Assembly (NCBI GenBank): GCA_002716625.1
Contig: PBAS01000048.1
Coordinates: 1 to 34,651 of the forward strand
Source: Phycisphaeraceae bacterium
GTDB taxonomy: Bacteria > Planctomycetota > Phycisphaerae > Phycisphaerales > Phycisphaeraceae
DNA: 34,651 bases
Reading direction: 5' to 3'
How positions within the stretch are numbered: the stretch's first letter is position 1; each line of letters begins with the position of its first letter. A program made the position numbers and the translations under genes. Below the pieces are notes generated by a model, which saw nothing but the letters and a program-made list of their open reading frames with translations, did no database searches and was not told the origin of the DNA. Positions 1 to 7,913 of this stretch are shown here, piece by piece.

Positions 1-100
1 AAACGATTGCGGCCAAGGCGATAAACATCAGAACCGTATAGATATTATGCGTTGCCTTGCTACGACCCGGACCAATCGGATTAACGCCCATCTGAGTCAT
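1..100 (-). CDS. Small membrane protein, N-terminal 33 residues only (cut by window edge)
   Basis: The reading frame opens at an ATG at position 100 and runs off the left edge of the window, so only 33 residues are visible. They comprise a short polar start rich in Gly, Pro and Arg, followed by a hydrophobic stretch (IYTVLMFIALAAIV) that looks like the beginning of a membrane helix. An AAGGA/GGAA purine stretch 5 to 14 bases upstream is an acceptable ribosome binding site. It lies 51 bases downstream of the coiled-coil gene on the same strand and is probably co-transcribed with it. The family is not recognised, and the C-terminal part needed to identify it is outside the window. Confidence 0.6.
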   Translation of the reverse strand, partial: MTQMGVNPIGPGRSKATHNIYTVLMFIALAAIV

Positions 101-151
101 GGTTCCACTTCCTTGGCCTAACTACAACAGCCCAACACCGTTCGCACCCGA

Positions 152-1024
152 TTATCGCTCCGGTCCCGATAAGATCTGGTCGCCGGCAAGGATCTGTTCG
201 CCGGTATCCAGCGTAATTCGCCCTGATGACGCGCGAGCATCTACAAGATTAACTTGCAAGGTACCTAGAAACTGGGCGTCCCGGTGCACCATGAACTTCA
301 TGTTCTCTTCAACACCATCGTTCTGCCCCACATCAATCTGCACGAAGGTATCCTGCTTGTCATCACTCTGGCGGACCTGAGTGACCGTTCCGCTAATTGC
401 AAAATCAGGTTCAAATGCGGGCACTTCCGATGGTGCGTCTGCGGTAATGTTATGTTTTTGCAAGACACTGGCGAGTTGCTCATTTTCCTGAACCAATGCA
501 GCAAGTTGTTCCTGTTTATGACGGAGATCCCGTTCAAGAATCTCCACACGGGTTGCACTTTCACTGTAAAGATCCGCCGTCTGGATCAGATTGGTCTTGG
601 CGATATCAAAGGAATCTCGGATATTACCCAGTTCTGAGCCTTGACGATCTGAGATATCGCTGAGGGTCTTACTTGCCGCCGTCAGATGAGTCACCGATGC
701 ATTCAGTCGACTGTTTTCCGCTTCCATTGAGGTAAGTGTCGACTCGTATTCCGCATTTTGCCTTAATGCCTGCTCCAGTTCAGAACGAAGCTTAGCGGTC
801 TCATTCTTCAGTAGGACAAACTGTTCGCTTGTCTGATTAAGATGAGCTTGCACTTCAGCCTGAGCTGTTTGAGCACGCGCCTTGGCTAACTTGAGTTCGC
901 CATCGACCTGCTGGTAACTCTGTCGCCAGTTCTCAACGTTGGCAACAAAGGTGACCGTCACGGAAACCAAGATGACCGAACAGATGGCGACCATCACAAC
1001 AAAGACTTTGGTTAACACACTCAA
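152..1024 (-). CDS. Membrane-anchored coiled-coil protein of unknown function
   Basis: This 290-residue protein has one N-terminal membrane helix (about residues 7 to 29). A long, mostly alpha-helical region rich in Gln, Glu, Ala and Leu follows (about 32 to 185) and reads as a coiled coil. A compact C-terminal domain of about 80 residues begins near ISGTVTQV. That domain contains a pattern of the type DVGxNDGVxxxMxFMV, which resembles the small beta domains of envelope proteins such as the FlgT C-terminal domain, but I cannot assign a family. The start is a TTG preceded by GAGAGGA at a good distance, and no better in-frame ATG lies near. It probably spans the periplasm from the inner membrane as a scaffold. 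A sigma-70-like promoter lies upstream. Expression of a real protein is well supported; the function is unknown. Confidence 0.8.
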   Translation of the reverse strand: MSVLTKVFVVMVAICSVILVSVTVTFVANVENWRQSYQQVDGELKLAKARAQTAQAEVQAHLNQTSEQFVLLKNETAKLRSELEQALRQNAEYESTLTSMEAENSRLNASVTHLTAASKTLSDISDRQGSELGNIRDSFDIAKTNLIQTADLYSESATRVEILERDLRHKQEQLAALVQENEQLASVLQKHNITADAPSEVPAFEPDFAISGTVTQVRQSDDKQDTFVQIDVGQNDGVEENMKFMVHRDAQFLGTLQVNLVDARASSGRITLDTGEQILAGDQILSGPER

Positions 1025-1112
1025 GGTGATGTCCTCTCAACAGCTTACGATGGTGGAGGAGGTTGATCCGCTCACTTTGGCAAGCGTCCCTCATAGCTGG
1101 GGATAACCTTAT

Positions 1113-1141
1113 TATGTACTGTTGTATAACGCGTTTGTCAA
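1113..1141 (-). promoter_or_regulatory. Sigma-70-like promoter for the coiled-coil gene
   Basis: On the minus strand there is a perfect TTGACA (1141 to 1136), a 17-base spacer and TACATA (1118 to 1113). A start of transcription near 1106 would leave a leader of about 80 bases before the TTG start at 1024. The surrounding 232-base gap (1025 to 1256) holds no convincing gene, which fits a promoter region separating the coiled-coil gene from the HEAT-repeat gene upstream. Confidence 0.5.
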
Positions 1142-1256
1142 CTTGGGTACACCGACACCGCACGCCAGAAGGTGACTTGAAGAATAGTAGCCGAGTTTGA
1201 GTCCGCTAGGCGGCAGAACAACCAGGAAACATTCGCATAGGGATTGCCAGACCAAC

Positions 1257-2312
1257 CTAATGTTCTTCCGTTGCAGCCAGTTTGGTGGAATCCAGTTGAC
1301 CACCTTGCAGGATCGCCGCCGCCGCACTGAGGCGGACCTGCTCCGACGGATCCGTGAGCAGATCAGTCCGGGCCTGAACAGCCACGGGATGGGCAATATA
1401 ACCCAATGCTACTGCCGCCTGTGACCGAACGGGATCTAGGCTAAACCTGCTGCCAGCCAGCAGGATTTCCAGTCCGGCTGAATCCCCCAGTTGTGCAAGA
1501 GAACCCGCAGCAGCCAAACGTAACTCAATCGGGTTGTGATTAAGTATCGAATGCAGTGCAGGTTCAAATTTACGGTCTCGAAGCCGCCCCAATGCCTGCA
1601 CAGCCAGAATGCGTACCTCATCGTTGGTCGAATATGCCATTGCTCGGATCGCTTCGAGGCCAGACTCCTCACCAAGTACAACAATCGCTTCCGCAATCTG
1701 AAGTCGAATCAGACTTGCCTGAGCATCGCTGATCTGATAATCCCTGAGCCATTTGCTCCCACTTTTGAGGATAGGAATTGCACTTGGCTCCCCAAGCAAT
1801 CCGAGGAGCATGGCCACATTCCCCCTTAACGCCGCATCAGGCTGTTGCATCAGCGGTGCCATTGGGCTGATATCTACAGGATCACCGCATCGTCTAAGAG
1901 CAAATAAAGCTGATGCATAGACTGACATGGAAGGATCGTTTAACAGGCGGCGTACTGGGCGAACCAGCCCCTTAAGCCTTTGCTTGCCAATGATGGCAGC
2001 CGCGGCAAACCGCACAGCCTCGGATTCATCTTCAAGTGCCAATTGCACCATGTGGCCAACCCGCTCCGGCAGATACTGGGAGGTTTCAACCGCATTAGCC
2101 CGAATAAACGGATCTTGACTGGCCAAACTGGCGATTACCTGTTCGATCGCACGTTCGCGCATATCCCGGTGATTCACATGCTTCTGCACCACCGGTCGCG
2201 TAGTGATGGGAACTTCAGAAACTTGGGGTACGGCTGTGCAACTGGCCATCGTGATGGCCAAACCAAGCAAAATCACCAAGTCATAGGGTTTTGATGACAG
2301 TGTATTTATCAT
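1257..2312 (-). CDS. HEAT-repeat lipoprotein
   Basis: The 351-residue product begins with a signal peptide whose lipobox-like end (ITMASC) places the lipidated cysteine at residue 25, so it should be a membrane-anchored lipoprotein. From about residue 50 to the end it consists of repeated helical pairs typical of HEAT/PBS-lyase-like repeats, with recurring elements such as AAAIIG, ALFALRRCGD, AVQALGRLRD and AAVALGYIAH. Such arrays usually serve as protein-binding scaffolds. The ATG is preceded by GAGGTGAT about six bases upstream, which supports this start. It lies 29 bases downstream of lnt and is probably in the same transcript; Lnt would complete its lipidation. The partner is unknown. Confidence 0.85.
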   Translation of the reverse strand: MINTLSSKPYDLVILLGLAITMASCTAVPQVSEVPITTRPVVQKHVNHRDMRERAIEQVIASLASQDPFIRANAVETSQYLPERVGHMVQLALEDESEAVRFAAAAIIGKQRLKGLVRPVRRLLNDPSMSVYASALFALRRCGDPVDISPMAPLMQQPDAALRGNVAMLLGLLGEPSAIPILKSGSKWLRDYQISDAQASLIRLQIAEAIVVLGEESGLEAIRAMAYSTNDEVRILAVQALGRLRDRKFEPALHSILNHNPIELRLAAAGSLAQLGDSAGLEILLAGSRFSLDPVRSQAAVALGYIAHPVAVQARTDLLTDPSEQVRLSAAAAILQGGQLDSTKLAATEEH

Positions 2313-2341
2313 CGCATCACCTCGTTAGGACTCATTTACTG

Positions 2342-4153
2342 CTAATCAATACCAGACACTATGGGCTGCTTTCGGATAAACAAGGCGATAAGGGTCAAAA
2401 TCGCGGTCAGGACAGCAAGAGATGCCACAGGTATATGCCCAACCCAACCAAATAGCGTCTGGCGAGGGTCGATTTGCAGGTTATGGACCAGAAATCCGTC
2501 GCTGGAGCAGATCCCAGAAATCTCAGCGTGTTGTTCATGGTGGTCAGGACTTGCCCGATGTGGACAACTCCGTGGCAGAATCATATCCACTTGCCCGGTA
2601 GAAGTGATAAACCCACTAATACCCGTGTTCACACTTCGCGCTGCTGGTACCCGATTTTCGATACTGCGGAAGGCGGCAATTTGCAGATGCTGTGATCTCT
2701 GATAACCACTGAACCAAGCATCATTGGTGAGATTGATCAGGATATCTGCTTTTTTACGACCTGCTGTGTCATAAAAAAGGCGGCGGCAGATCCGTGGCAC
2801 AGCATCTTCAAAACAGATGGGGGTTGCCAGACGTAATGGCATAACCTGAGCTAATTCAAGCGTATTACCATCTATCGGACGCGTGATTTGGAACGTCGTC
2901 AAGCGATTTCCGGACGAAAGGGTGTAATCCGTTTCATAAGGCGTCAGATATTTAATAAACAGGTGTTTCAGTTTGGGCCACTGATCCACCCAGGGGATAT
3001 ACTCGCCAAACGGAACACGATGTATTTTATCGTAGCGATCAAACACCTGATGGCCTTCTGGGTCGTACAGATACGCTGAATTATGCCGTTTAACTGGGCG
3101 ACCTGGTAATATTGTGGGAGCGCCAGCAAAAATAAATACACCAAGTTCATGTGCTGTTGTTGAGATTTGCGTATGTAAGGAAGCGAACCATTGCTCGTGC
3201 TTTGACGTTGAACTACCCAAGATCTCAACTGCCTGGGCATTCAAAGGTGCTGGCACCACCGTCTCCGGCCACACAATCAAATCCGGCTTCGGTTCCTGTT
3301 TAGCTACTTGCCGGGTCAGTGCGATCAGCCGATTCCAATTTCGTTGCAATTGTTCGATTGATGGGCTGTCTTTATTTGACTGGGGAACCCCAGTTTGAAC
3401 GACCCCGACACGCAGTATCGGTTGGTCCTGAATTGATTGACAAATGCGGAACCAGCCGTAGCCAATGGCGCCAGAAAATACCGCGCCCCATATCCCCAAT
3501 AGAGTTAACAGCACCCGCATCGATGGCTTCACTGTCGGCGAAATCTGTGAATTGGATGCCTTAAAAAACAGCCCCGCATCAACAAGCAGACCATTGGTCA
3601 TGGCCACCAGGAAGCTTACGCCATGATCGCCAAATAGGTCAGCAATTTGAATGACCACCTCGGAATTGTGGCCAGGCGTGAATGCAGCTTGACTATGACC
3701 AAGACCAAACCACCCGAATCCTCCTGCCGGAATCACCCCCCTAATGAATTCAAATACTGTCCATGCCATGGGTAATGCCAAAGTGACCGGGATCCCCAGA
3801 TGATGACATAAAAGCCGCTGTACGAAAAAAGTGGTAGGCCAGAATGCCGCCAGATAAAGGCTCAGGACCACATATCCTCCACCGGTCACAGGAATGAGCC
3901 AACGTGCCATCACAAGCCACCAGACAACGGCAATGAGATAACTCGCCAAAATTAGATCGCGCACTTTCAGACATGACACGGAAGCAAATGCCGCGGGCAC
4001 CAATGCGATGTATGCCAGAGCACCCCATCCAGGTTCTGGATAACAGAGTGCCAGAAAAATGCCAGAGATGGCAAATCCCGCCACGCACATAAGAAAACCT
4101 CGCCTATGATCTGAACGAACATCGGCGATATCGTCACGCTGCAGTGTTGACAT
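2342..4153 (-). CDS. lnt: Apolipoprotein N-acyltransferase (Lnt)
   Basis: Lnt transfers an acyl chain from phospholipid to the N-terminal cysteine of lipoproteins, the last step of bacterial lipoprotein maturation in the inner membrane. The 603-residue protein has a hydrophobic N-terminal half with several membrane helices (about residues 18 to 235), then a nitrilase-like domain (about 245 to 530), and a final membrane helix near 575 to 593. The catalytic Glu-Lys-Cys triad is visible: E297 in VWPET, K376 in YDKIHRVPFGEY and C447 in TPICFED. The NLTNDAWF block characteristic of the family follows at about 474 to 481. It is longer than the E. coli enzyme (about 510). No clear Shine-Dalgarno precedes this ATG, so the exact start is less certain. 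The neighbouring genes encode several predicted lipoproteins, its substrates. Confidence 0.95.
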   Translation of the reverse strand: MSTLQRDDIADVRSDHRRGFLMCVAGFAISGIFLALCYPEPGWGALAYIALVPAAFASVSCLKVRDLILASYLIAVVWWLVMARWLIPVTGGGYVVLSLYLAAFWPTTFFVQRLLCHHLGIPVTLALPMAWTVFEFIRGVIPAGGFGWFGLGHSQAAFTPGHNSEVVIQIADLFGDHGVSFLVAMTNGLLVDAGLFFKASNSQISPTVKPSMRVLLTLLGIWGAVFSGAIGYGWFRICQSIQDQPILRVGVVQTGVPQSNKDSPSIEQLQRNWNRLIALTRQVAKQEPKPDLIVWPETVVPAPLNAQAVEILGSSTSKHEQWFASLHTQISTTAHELGVFIFAGAPTILPGRPVKRHNSAYLYDPEGHQVFDRYDKIHRVPFGEYIPWVDQWPKLKHLFIKYLTPYETDYTLSSGNRLTTFQITRPIDGNTLELAQVMPLRLATPICFEDAVPRICRRLFYDTAGRKKADILINLTNDAWFSGYQRSQHLQIAAFRSIENRVPAARSVNTGISGFITSTGQVDMILPRSCPHRASPDHHEQHAEISGICSSDGFLVHNLQIDPRQTLFGWVGHIPVASLAVLTAILTLIALFIRKQPIVSGID

Positions 4154-4277
4154 GGGAAACAGGTTAGACCATGGCCCCCGACGATGGCAACGTCGTGAGA
4201 AGCATGTTACATGTAATCTGCCTCAGGTACGCCGCAAGCCAACGAGGTTGTGCCCAATGATCCTTAATCCAGGCAGC

Positions 4278-5288
4278 TTAAACCGCCCGAGGGTGAGCCT
4301 GTTCGTAAGAATTACGTAATCGCATTGATGACAGATGGGTGTAGATCTGGGTTGTGGATAGCGACTGATGACCAAGTAACTCTTGAACACTTCTCAGATC
4401 CGCACCATTATCCAGTAAATGAGTCGCAAAGCTGTGACGCAAGGTATGTGGACTGATGGAAGTATCAAGTCCGGCCATAACCAGATATTTATCCAACTTG
4501 CGTCGTACCGAACGGCTAGAAAGTCGTTTTCCATTCTTATTGATAAAAAGAGCGACTCCAGTTTCGCTACCAATCATATCACGAAGCGCTTTGAATCGCG
4601 GATCAGGCTCCAGCAAGGTCATGTAATGGCGAACGGCCGCCATTGCGTGGGAACCTAACGGCACGATACGCTCGCGTTTACCCTTTCCTCTAATCCGTAG
4701 TGTTTGGCCCTCAAGATCGAGATCACTTCGGTTTAAATCCACCAGTTCGCTAACCCTCACACCAGTGGAGTAGAGCGTCTCAAGAATTGCCCGGTCACGT
4801 GATCCAAGCGTGTCGCGATTGTCAGGCATCGATAACAACTTGTCGACCTGTTCAACACTTATAGCTTTTGGCAAGCGTTTGGTTTGCTTGGGCGTTCGGA
4901 TTAGCAGCATTGGATTGGCTGGTGCCAAAGCACGCTTGACCAACCATTTATAAAAGCTGCGAAGGGTTGCAATCTTACGAGCTGTTGTCGCCGGACTATA
5001 GCCAAAGCTCTCAAGGTGGGCCAAGAAGCGGCGAATAACCATGGCATCAGCCCCGGTGATCCGCTGCTCGACTGACTGTATCTGACCACTGTCCGAACCA
5101 ACCACCTCCTCGGAAGTGATTGAAAGACTCTTGGCTGGCTCAACATCACCGTGACTCTTAGCACTTTCAAAGAACTCGACGTATTGCCGTAGATCCGCCT
5201 CGTAGCAACGAGGGGTATAAGGGCTAAAATGCCGTTCAAAACGCAGGTAATTTGCAAATTGCTCGATGAGAGGGATCTGGTTAGCCAT
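4278..5288 (-). CDS. Tyrosine recombinase of the XerC/XerD type
   Basis: Xer recombinases resolve chromosome dimers at dif. The N-terminal SAM-like DNA-binding domain (about residues 5 to 120) precedes the catalytic domain. Numbered from the upstream ATG at 5297, all catalytic residues are present: R181 (TGVRVSEL), K205 (GKGKRER), H284 and R287 (HTLRHSFATHL), H310 (LLGHQSL) and the nucleophile Y319 (QIYTHL). I place the start at the ATG at 5288 (MANQIPL) because AAGGA lies about ten bases before it, whereas the ATG at 5297 directly abuts that purine run. The N-terminal domain carries a Ser/Glu-rich insertion of about 30 residues between FFESAK and ITGADAMVI, making the protein about 336 residues against about 300 for XerC/XerD. 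Which Xer paralogue it is cannot be settled here. Confidence 0.92.
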   Translation of the reverse strand: MANQIPLIEQFANYLRFERHFSPYTPRCYEADLRQYVEFFESAKSHGDVEPAKSLSITSEEVVGSDSGQIQSVEQRITGADAMVIRRFLAHLESFGYSPATTARKIATLRSFYKWLVKRALAPANPMLLIRTPKQTKRLPKAISVEQVDKLLSMPDNRDTLGSRDRAILETLYSTGVRVSELVDLNRSDLDLEGQTLRIRGKGKRERIVPLGSHAMAAVRHYMTLLEPDPRFKALRDMIGSETGVALFINKNGKRLSSRSVRRKLDKYLVMAGLDTSISPHTLRHSFATHLLDNGADLRSVQELLGHQSLSTTQIYTHLSSMRLRNSYEQAHPRAV

Positions 5289-5330
5289 ATATAACATTCC
5301 TTTTGCTTGCCAATCGCCTTTTCTGGCGGC

Positions 5331-5639
5331 TCAGTGTTTTAAAATCTGATCTAATTTTTGCCCAATACCTTGACCCATTTGATGACTCAATACTGCTGCA
5401 TCGAACCAGTCAAGGTCACAATGCGGGTCACGAGCCATATCAGCCAAGCCTTTCATTAACTTCAATTCCTCGCCAGGTGCGTACCGAAACACGTACCGCT
5501 GGCCATGTTTGACAAGCATCACCTGATAACTTGATTCACTCGATTCAGCACTGGGTTCGCCGGCCATATCGAATGGGTGGTCAACTTGTTCCACTGCATG
5601 CTCCGAACCAACCAATTCGACCGGAGCGGTACAGTACAT
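5331..5639 (-). CDS. Small conserved-looking protein of unknown function
   Basis: The frame runs without a stop from 5717. A TTG start there would overlap the upstream lipoprotein gene by 73 bases and give 128 residues. The ATG at 5639 begins five bases after the upstream stop and gives 102 residues (MYCTAPVELV). I prefer the latter by position, although its Shine-Dalgarno is weak. The second half (YQVMLVKHGQRYVFRYAPG then ELKLMKGLADMARD) looks like a folded alpha/beta domain, preceded by a Ser/Glu-rich linker. No signal peptide or membrane helix is seen, so it is probably cytoplasmic. It sits in a run of co-directional genes between a lipoprotein gene and xer. I do not recognise the family. 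Confidence 0.65.
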   Translation of the reverse strand: MYCTAPVELVGSEHAVEQVDHPFDMAGEPSAESSESSYQVMLVKHGQRYVFRYAPGEELKLMKGLADMARDPHCDLDWFDAAVLSHQMGQGIGQKLDQILKH

Positions 5640-5644
5640 ACCGG

Positions 5645-6436
5645 TCACGGCGACGGGCCAGCGTGCACGACCTGACGCGACGCTAAGCGTTGCGACTCGG
5701 CCTGCATTAATTTCCAACTCATCTGTTGACAGACGAACTGGCTAAACAGGTCCATATTGATTCGGTGCAGATGTACTGTTGTTTCATGGGACCTTGACAA
5801 CCCCGTTAGGTGTCGCGGCCAGCCATATTCAATCTTGTCAACTCCACGTCCTTGGGCATAACGCTGCAAAGCGTTACGCACATGAGGATCGGCGGCATCA
5901 AAAAAATAGCTGACGATATTGACTGGCCCTGTTTCGCCAGACAAGGATGAAACTTTCGATACGGAGGATTGGCCTGACGCGGTCTTCCGCAATTGCCGAA
6001 TATCGAGACTGGCAACCGGACGTTCACTACTAGGATTTGAATACAGCTCGATGACCAGAGCAATTTTGGGAGGATCATAAGGGTCGTAACCCATAATCGA
6101 CCCCACTATCAAACCGTCCACACCCAGTGTTTGGCTGATTTGCATCGCAGCCGTATAGCTGTTCACGCGATGCAATCCCAAAGCGTCCATAACTTCAAGC
6201 GTGCGATTGACCGGCAACACATCAACATTGGGAACGTTTTCTAACTGGCGTGCCAAATGATCCGCTAGCACAAGCCCGTCGCCGCTTGAGTTACCACTCT
6301 CATTGACAAGGGGCGTAATGGCAAGCACACGCCGTTGCTCATAGGGGCAAGCAAGCGGCTCGGTTCCCTGCTGTAACCATTGGCAGCCACTAATCAGCAG
6401 CACTGCAACGATCAGCATGACCTGTTTACTTGTCAT
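5645..6436 (-). CDS. CsgG/LpoB/TolB_N-like lipoprotein
   Basis: Starting at the ATG at 6436, with an AGGA six bases upstream, the product has 263 residues. It opens with a short signal peptide ending in a clean lipobox (LISGC, cysteine 18). An earlier in-frame start at 6532 would bury the signal peptide, so it is rejected. Residues about 35 to 140 form an alpha/beta domain with VLAITPLVNESG, a helix with LADHLARQLENVPNVDVLP, and ALGLHRVNSY then LGVDGLIVGSIMGYDPYDPP. This is the pattern of the CsgG, LpoB and TolB N-terminal type of envelope lipoproteins. The rest has no clear match. It follows the propeller lipoprotein gene by 118 bases. It probably acts at the outer membrane; the exact partner is unknown. 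Confidence 0.75.
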   Translation of the reverse strand: MTSKQVMLIVAVLLISGCQWLQQGTEPLACPYEQRRVLAITPLVNESGNSSGDGLVLADHLARQLENVPNVDVLPVNRTLEVMDALGLHRVNSYTAAMQISQTLGVDGLIVGSIMGYDPYDPPKIALVIELYSNPSSERPVASLDIRQLRKTASGQSSVSKVSSLSGETGPVNIVSYFFDAADPHVRNALQRYAQGRGVDKIEYGWPRHLTGLSRSHETTVHLHRINMDLFSQFVCQQMSWKLMQAESQRLASRQVVHAGPSP

Positions 6437-6460
6437 GGCATCCTGCCAACAGTTTAGTTC

Positions 6461-6478
6461 GATGAGCCTCCGCTCATC
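6461..6478. repeat. Perfect hairpin between the propeller and CsgG-like genes
   Basis: GATGAGC and GCTCATC form a perfect 7-bp inverted repeat around a 4-base loop. On the minus-strand RNA the loop reads GGAG. It lies 24 bases upstream of the ATG of the CsgG-like gene. No U-run follows on either strand, so it is not a standard intrinsic terminator. It may stabilise or process the mRNA. Confidence 0.45.
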
Positions 6479-6554
6479 TAACGAACGAATCTGGCGCCTG
6501 GCATTGCAACCAGTCTCTTGGCTACGATCCAAACGCCCACCCCCCGCCAGGGGC

Positions 6555-7913
6555 CTACGGTTCCTGCGACGCTTTGGCTGTCAGCGCCGATTGCGTTTTA
6601 GTCTGGACCATTTGCGTAACCGCATCCGTGCGGATGGCCCAGATATTTTCCATTCCATTTCGCCCTCGATCAGATCCAAAATAGATTGTTCCATCACTGG
6701 CCCAAATAGGCTGAATATCGGCATACCGGCTGTGCGTCAGATTAGTGCGACCGGTGCCGTCGGTACCGATAATCCAAATGTTGGACTGCAATGGTCCGCC
6801 CTTTTGTAAATCGGATTCGGGGTTGACGATCGTGCAGAAAACAACTGATCTACCATCTGGGCTCCAACTTGGCGTAATCGCGGCAGCATTGGTGCTGGCT
6901 GCAACCTGGGTTGGACCGCGCCCTTCTCCATTTTCCAGTTTAAGTGTCCAGATCCCAAAATAATGCGATCCCATCTCCCGTGGCCGTTGGTAAACGATGC
7001 GATCTTCCACTGGAGACCATTTGGGAAATAGACCATGACCTATGAACTTCTGCACACTGGGAGCATCGAGGCTGATGACCACCAATTCCCATTGGCCAGA
7101 ACGTGATCCAGATGAACAAAAGACCAGTTGATTGCCATCGGGGGAAAAACTCGGATGGATCTCATCGTTCAAAGAATTGGTTAGCTGCCGGGAAACACCA
7201 CCTGTCGTGGGTACCAAGTAAATGTCCCAATTCCCAGCCTGATCCGAGGCATAGGCAACCCACTTGCCATCAGGGCTGAATGCTGGGGTCTGCTCACGAC
7301 CTGAATCGTCTGTCAACTGACGAACCGTCGAGCCATGTGTAGACTTGACATACAAGTCGGATGTGCTGCGGTGACGTGTCGATGCGAATACCATCCACTT
7401 ACCACTGCGATCTAGATCATGATCGAAATCTGCACCCTCGGTGGCGAAGCTGATTTGCTGAACGGTATTAAAACCATCCATCGGAGTTGACAACCCAGGC
7501 GGATTGGGTGAAACCTGCCCGAAGAAAAATCGGGTGTCACGTTGACGTGAGCCAGTTGCCGTCCCGAACATCTGCGAGTCGGTTCGTGATGGCCCCGTTG
7601 CCTTTGACGGCTCAAGATCAACTGCCTGTGCCTGCTGGCTGGGTGCAGTAAAGTTAGCCCGCTGGGAACGGATCTGCTCTTGTTTGGCCAAATGCTTGCG
7701 CCTGGCCTCTTGCTGAGCGATGAACTGTTTATATTCAATGAGGGTCTGGCGGTCTTGTGAACTAATAAGCGACTGCCCGTTGTATCCCAAGGAACATCCA
7801 CCTTGGCTGATCATGACAATGGCAAACACAAAGATGGGCAGTTTCCAAACCAGAGGCCATGCATCTTGATGAACTGGCGAACACGTGGGTGGTATTTGGG
7901 GTTTAATGGCCAT
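6555..7913 (-). CDS. TolB-like beta-propeller protein (PD40 repeats), probable lipoprotein
   Basis: The 452-residue protein starts with a membrane-targeting segment (about residues 24 to 38) followed by SQGGC (cysteine 40), a plausible but non-ideal lipobox. A Gln/Ala/Arg-rich linker (about 60 to 125) leads to six recognisable PD40 repeats: DLDRSGKWMVFAS, AFSPDGKWVAYAS, SFSPDGNQLVFCS, KWSPVEDRIVYQR, SWSPDGRSVVFC and IWASDGTIYFGS. Six blades are what TolB uses to bind Pal and other envelope partners. Unlike TolB, there is no N-terminal alpha/beta domain in this protein; a domain of that general type is encoded by the next gene. Probably periplasmic and membrane-anchored. No clear ribosome binding site precedes the ATG at 7913, so the start is moderately certain. 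Confidence 0.85.
   Translation of the reverse strand: MAIKPQIPPTCSPVHQDAWPLVWKLPIFVFAIVMISQGGCSLGYNGQSLISSQDRQTLIEYKQFIAQQEARRKHLAKQEQIRSQRANFTAPSQQAQAVDLEPSKATGPSRTDSQMFGTATGSRQRDTRFFFGQVSPNPPGLSTPMDGFNTVQQISFATEGADFDHDLDRSGKWMVFASTRHRSTSDLYVKSTHGSTVRQLTDDSGREQTPAFSPDGKWVAYASDQAGNWDIYLVPTTGGVSRQLTNSLNDEIHPSFSPDGNQLVFCSSGSRSGQWELVVISLDAPSVQKFIGHGLFPKWSPVEDRIVYQRPREMGSHYFGIWTLKLENGEGRGPTQVAASTNAAAITPSWSPDGRSVVFCTIVNPESDLQKGGPLQSNIWIIGTDGTGRTNLTHSRYADIQPIWASDGTIYFGSDRGRNGMENIWAIRTDAVTQMVQTKTQSALTAKASQEP

Noticed and set aside
4179-4216. Small inverted repeats (CGACG/CGTCG and TTACATGTAA) between xer and lnt as a dif-like site
   Set aside because: They do not resemble the known dif architecture of two 11-bp arms around a 6-bp centre; likely chance.
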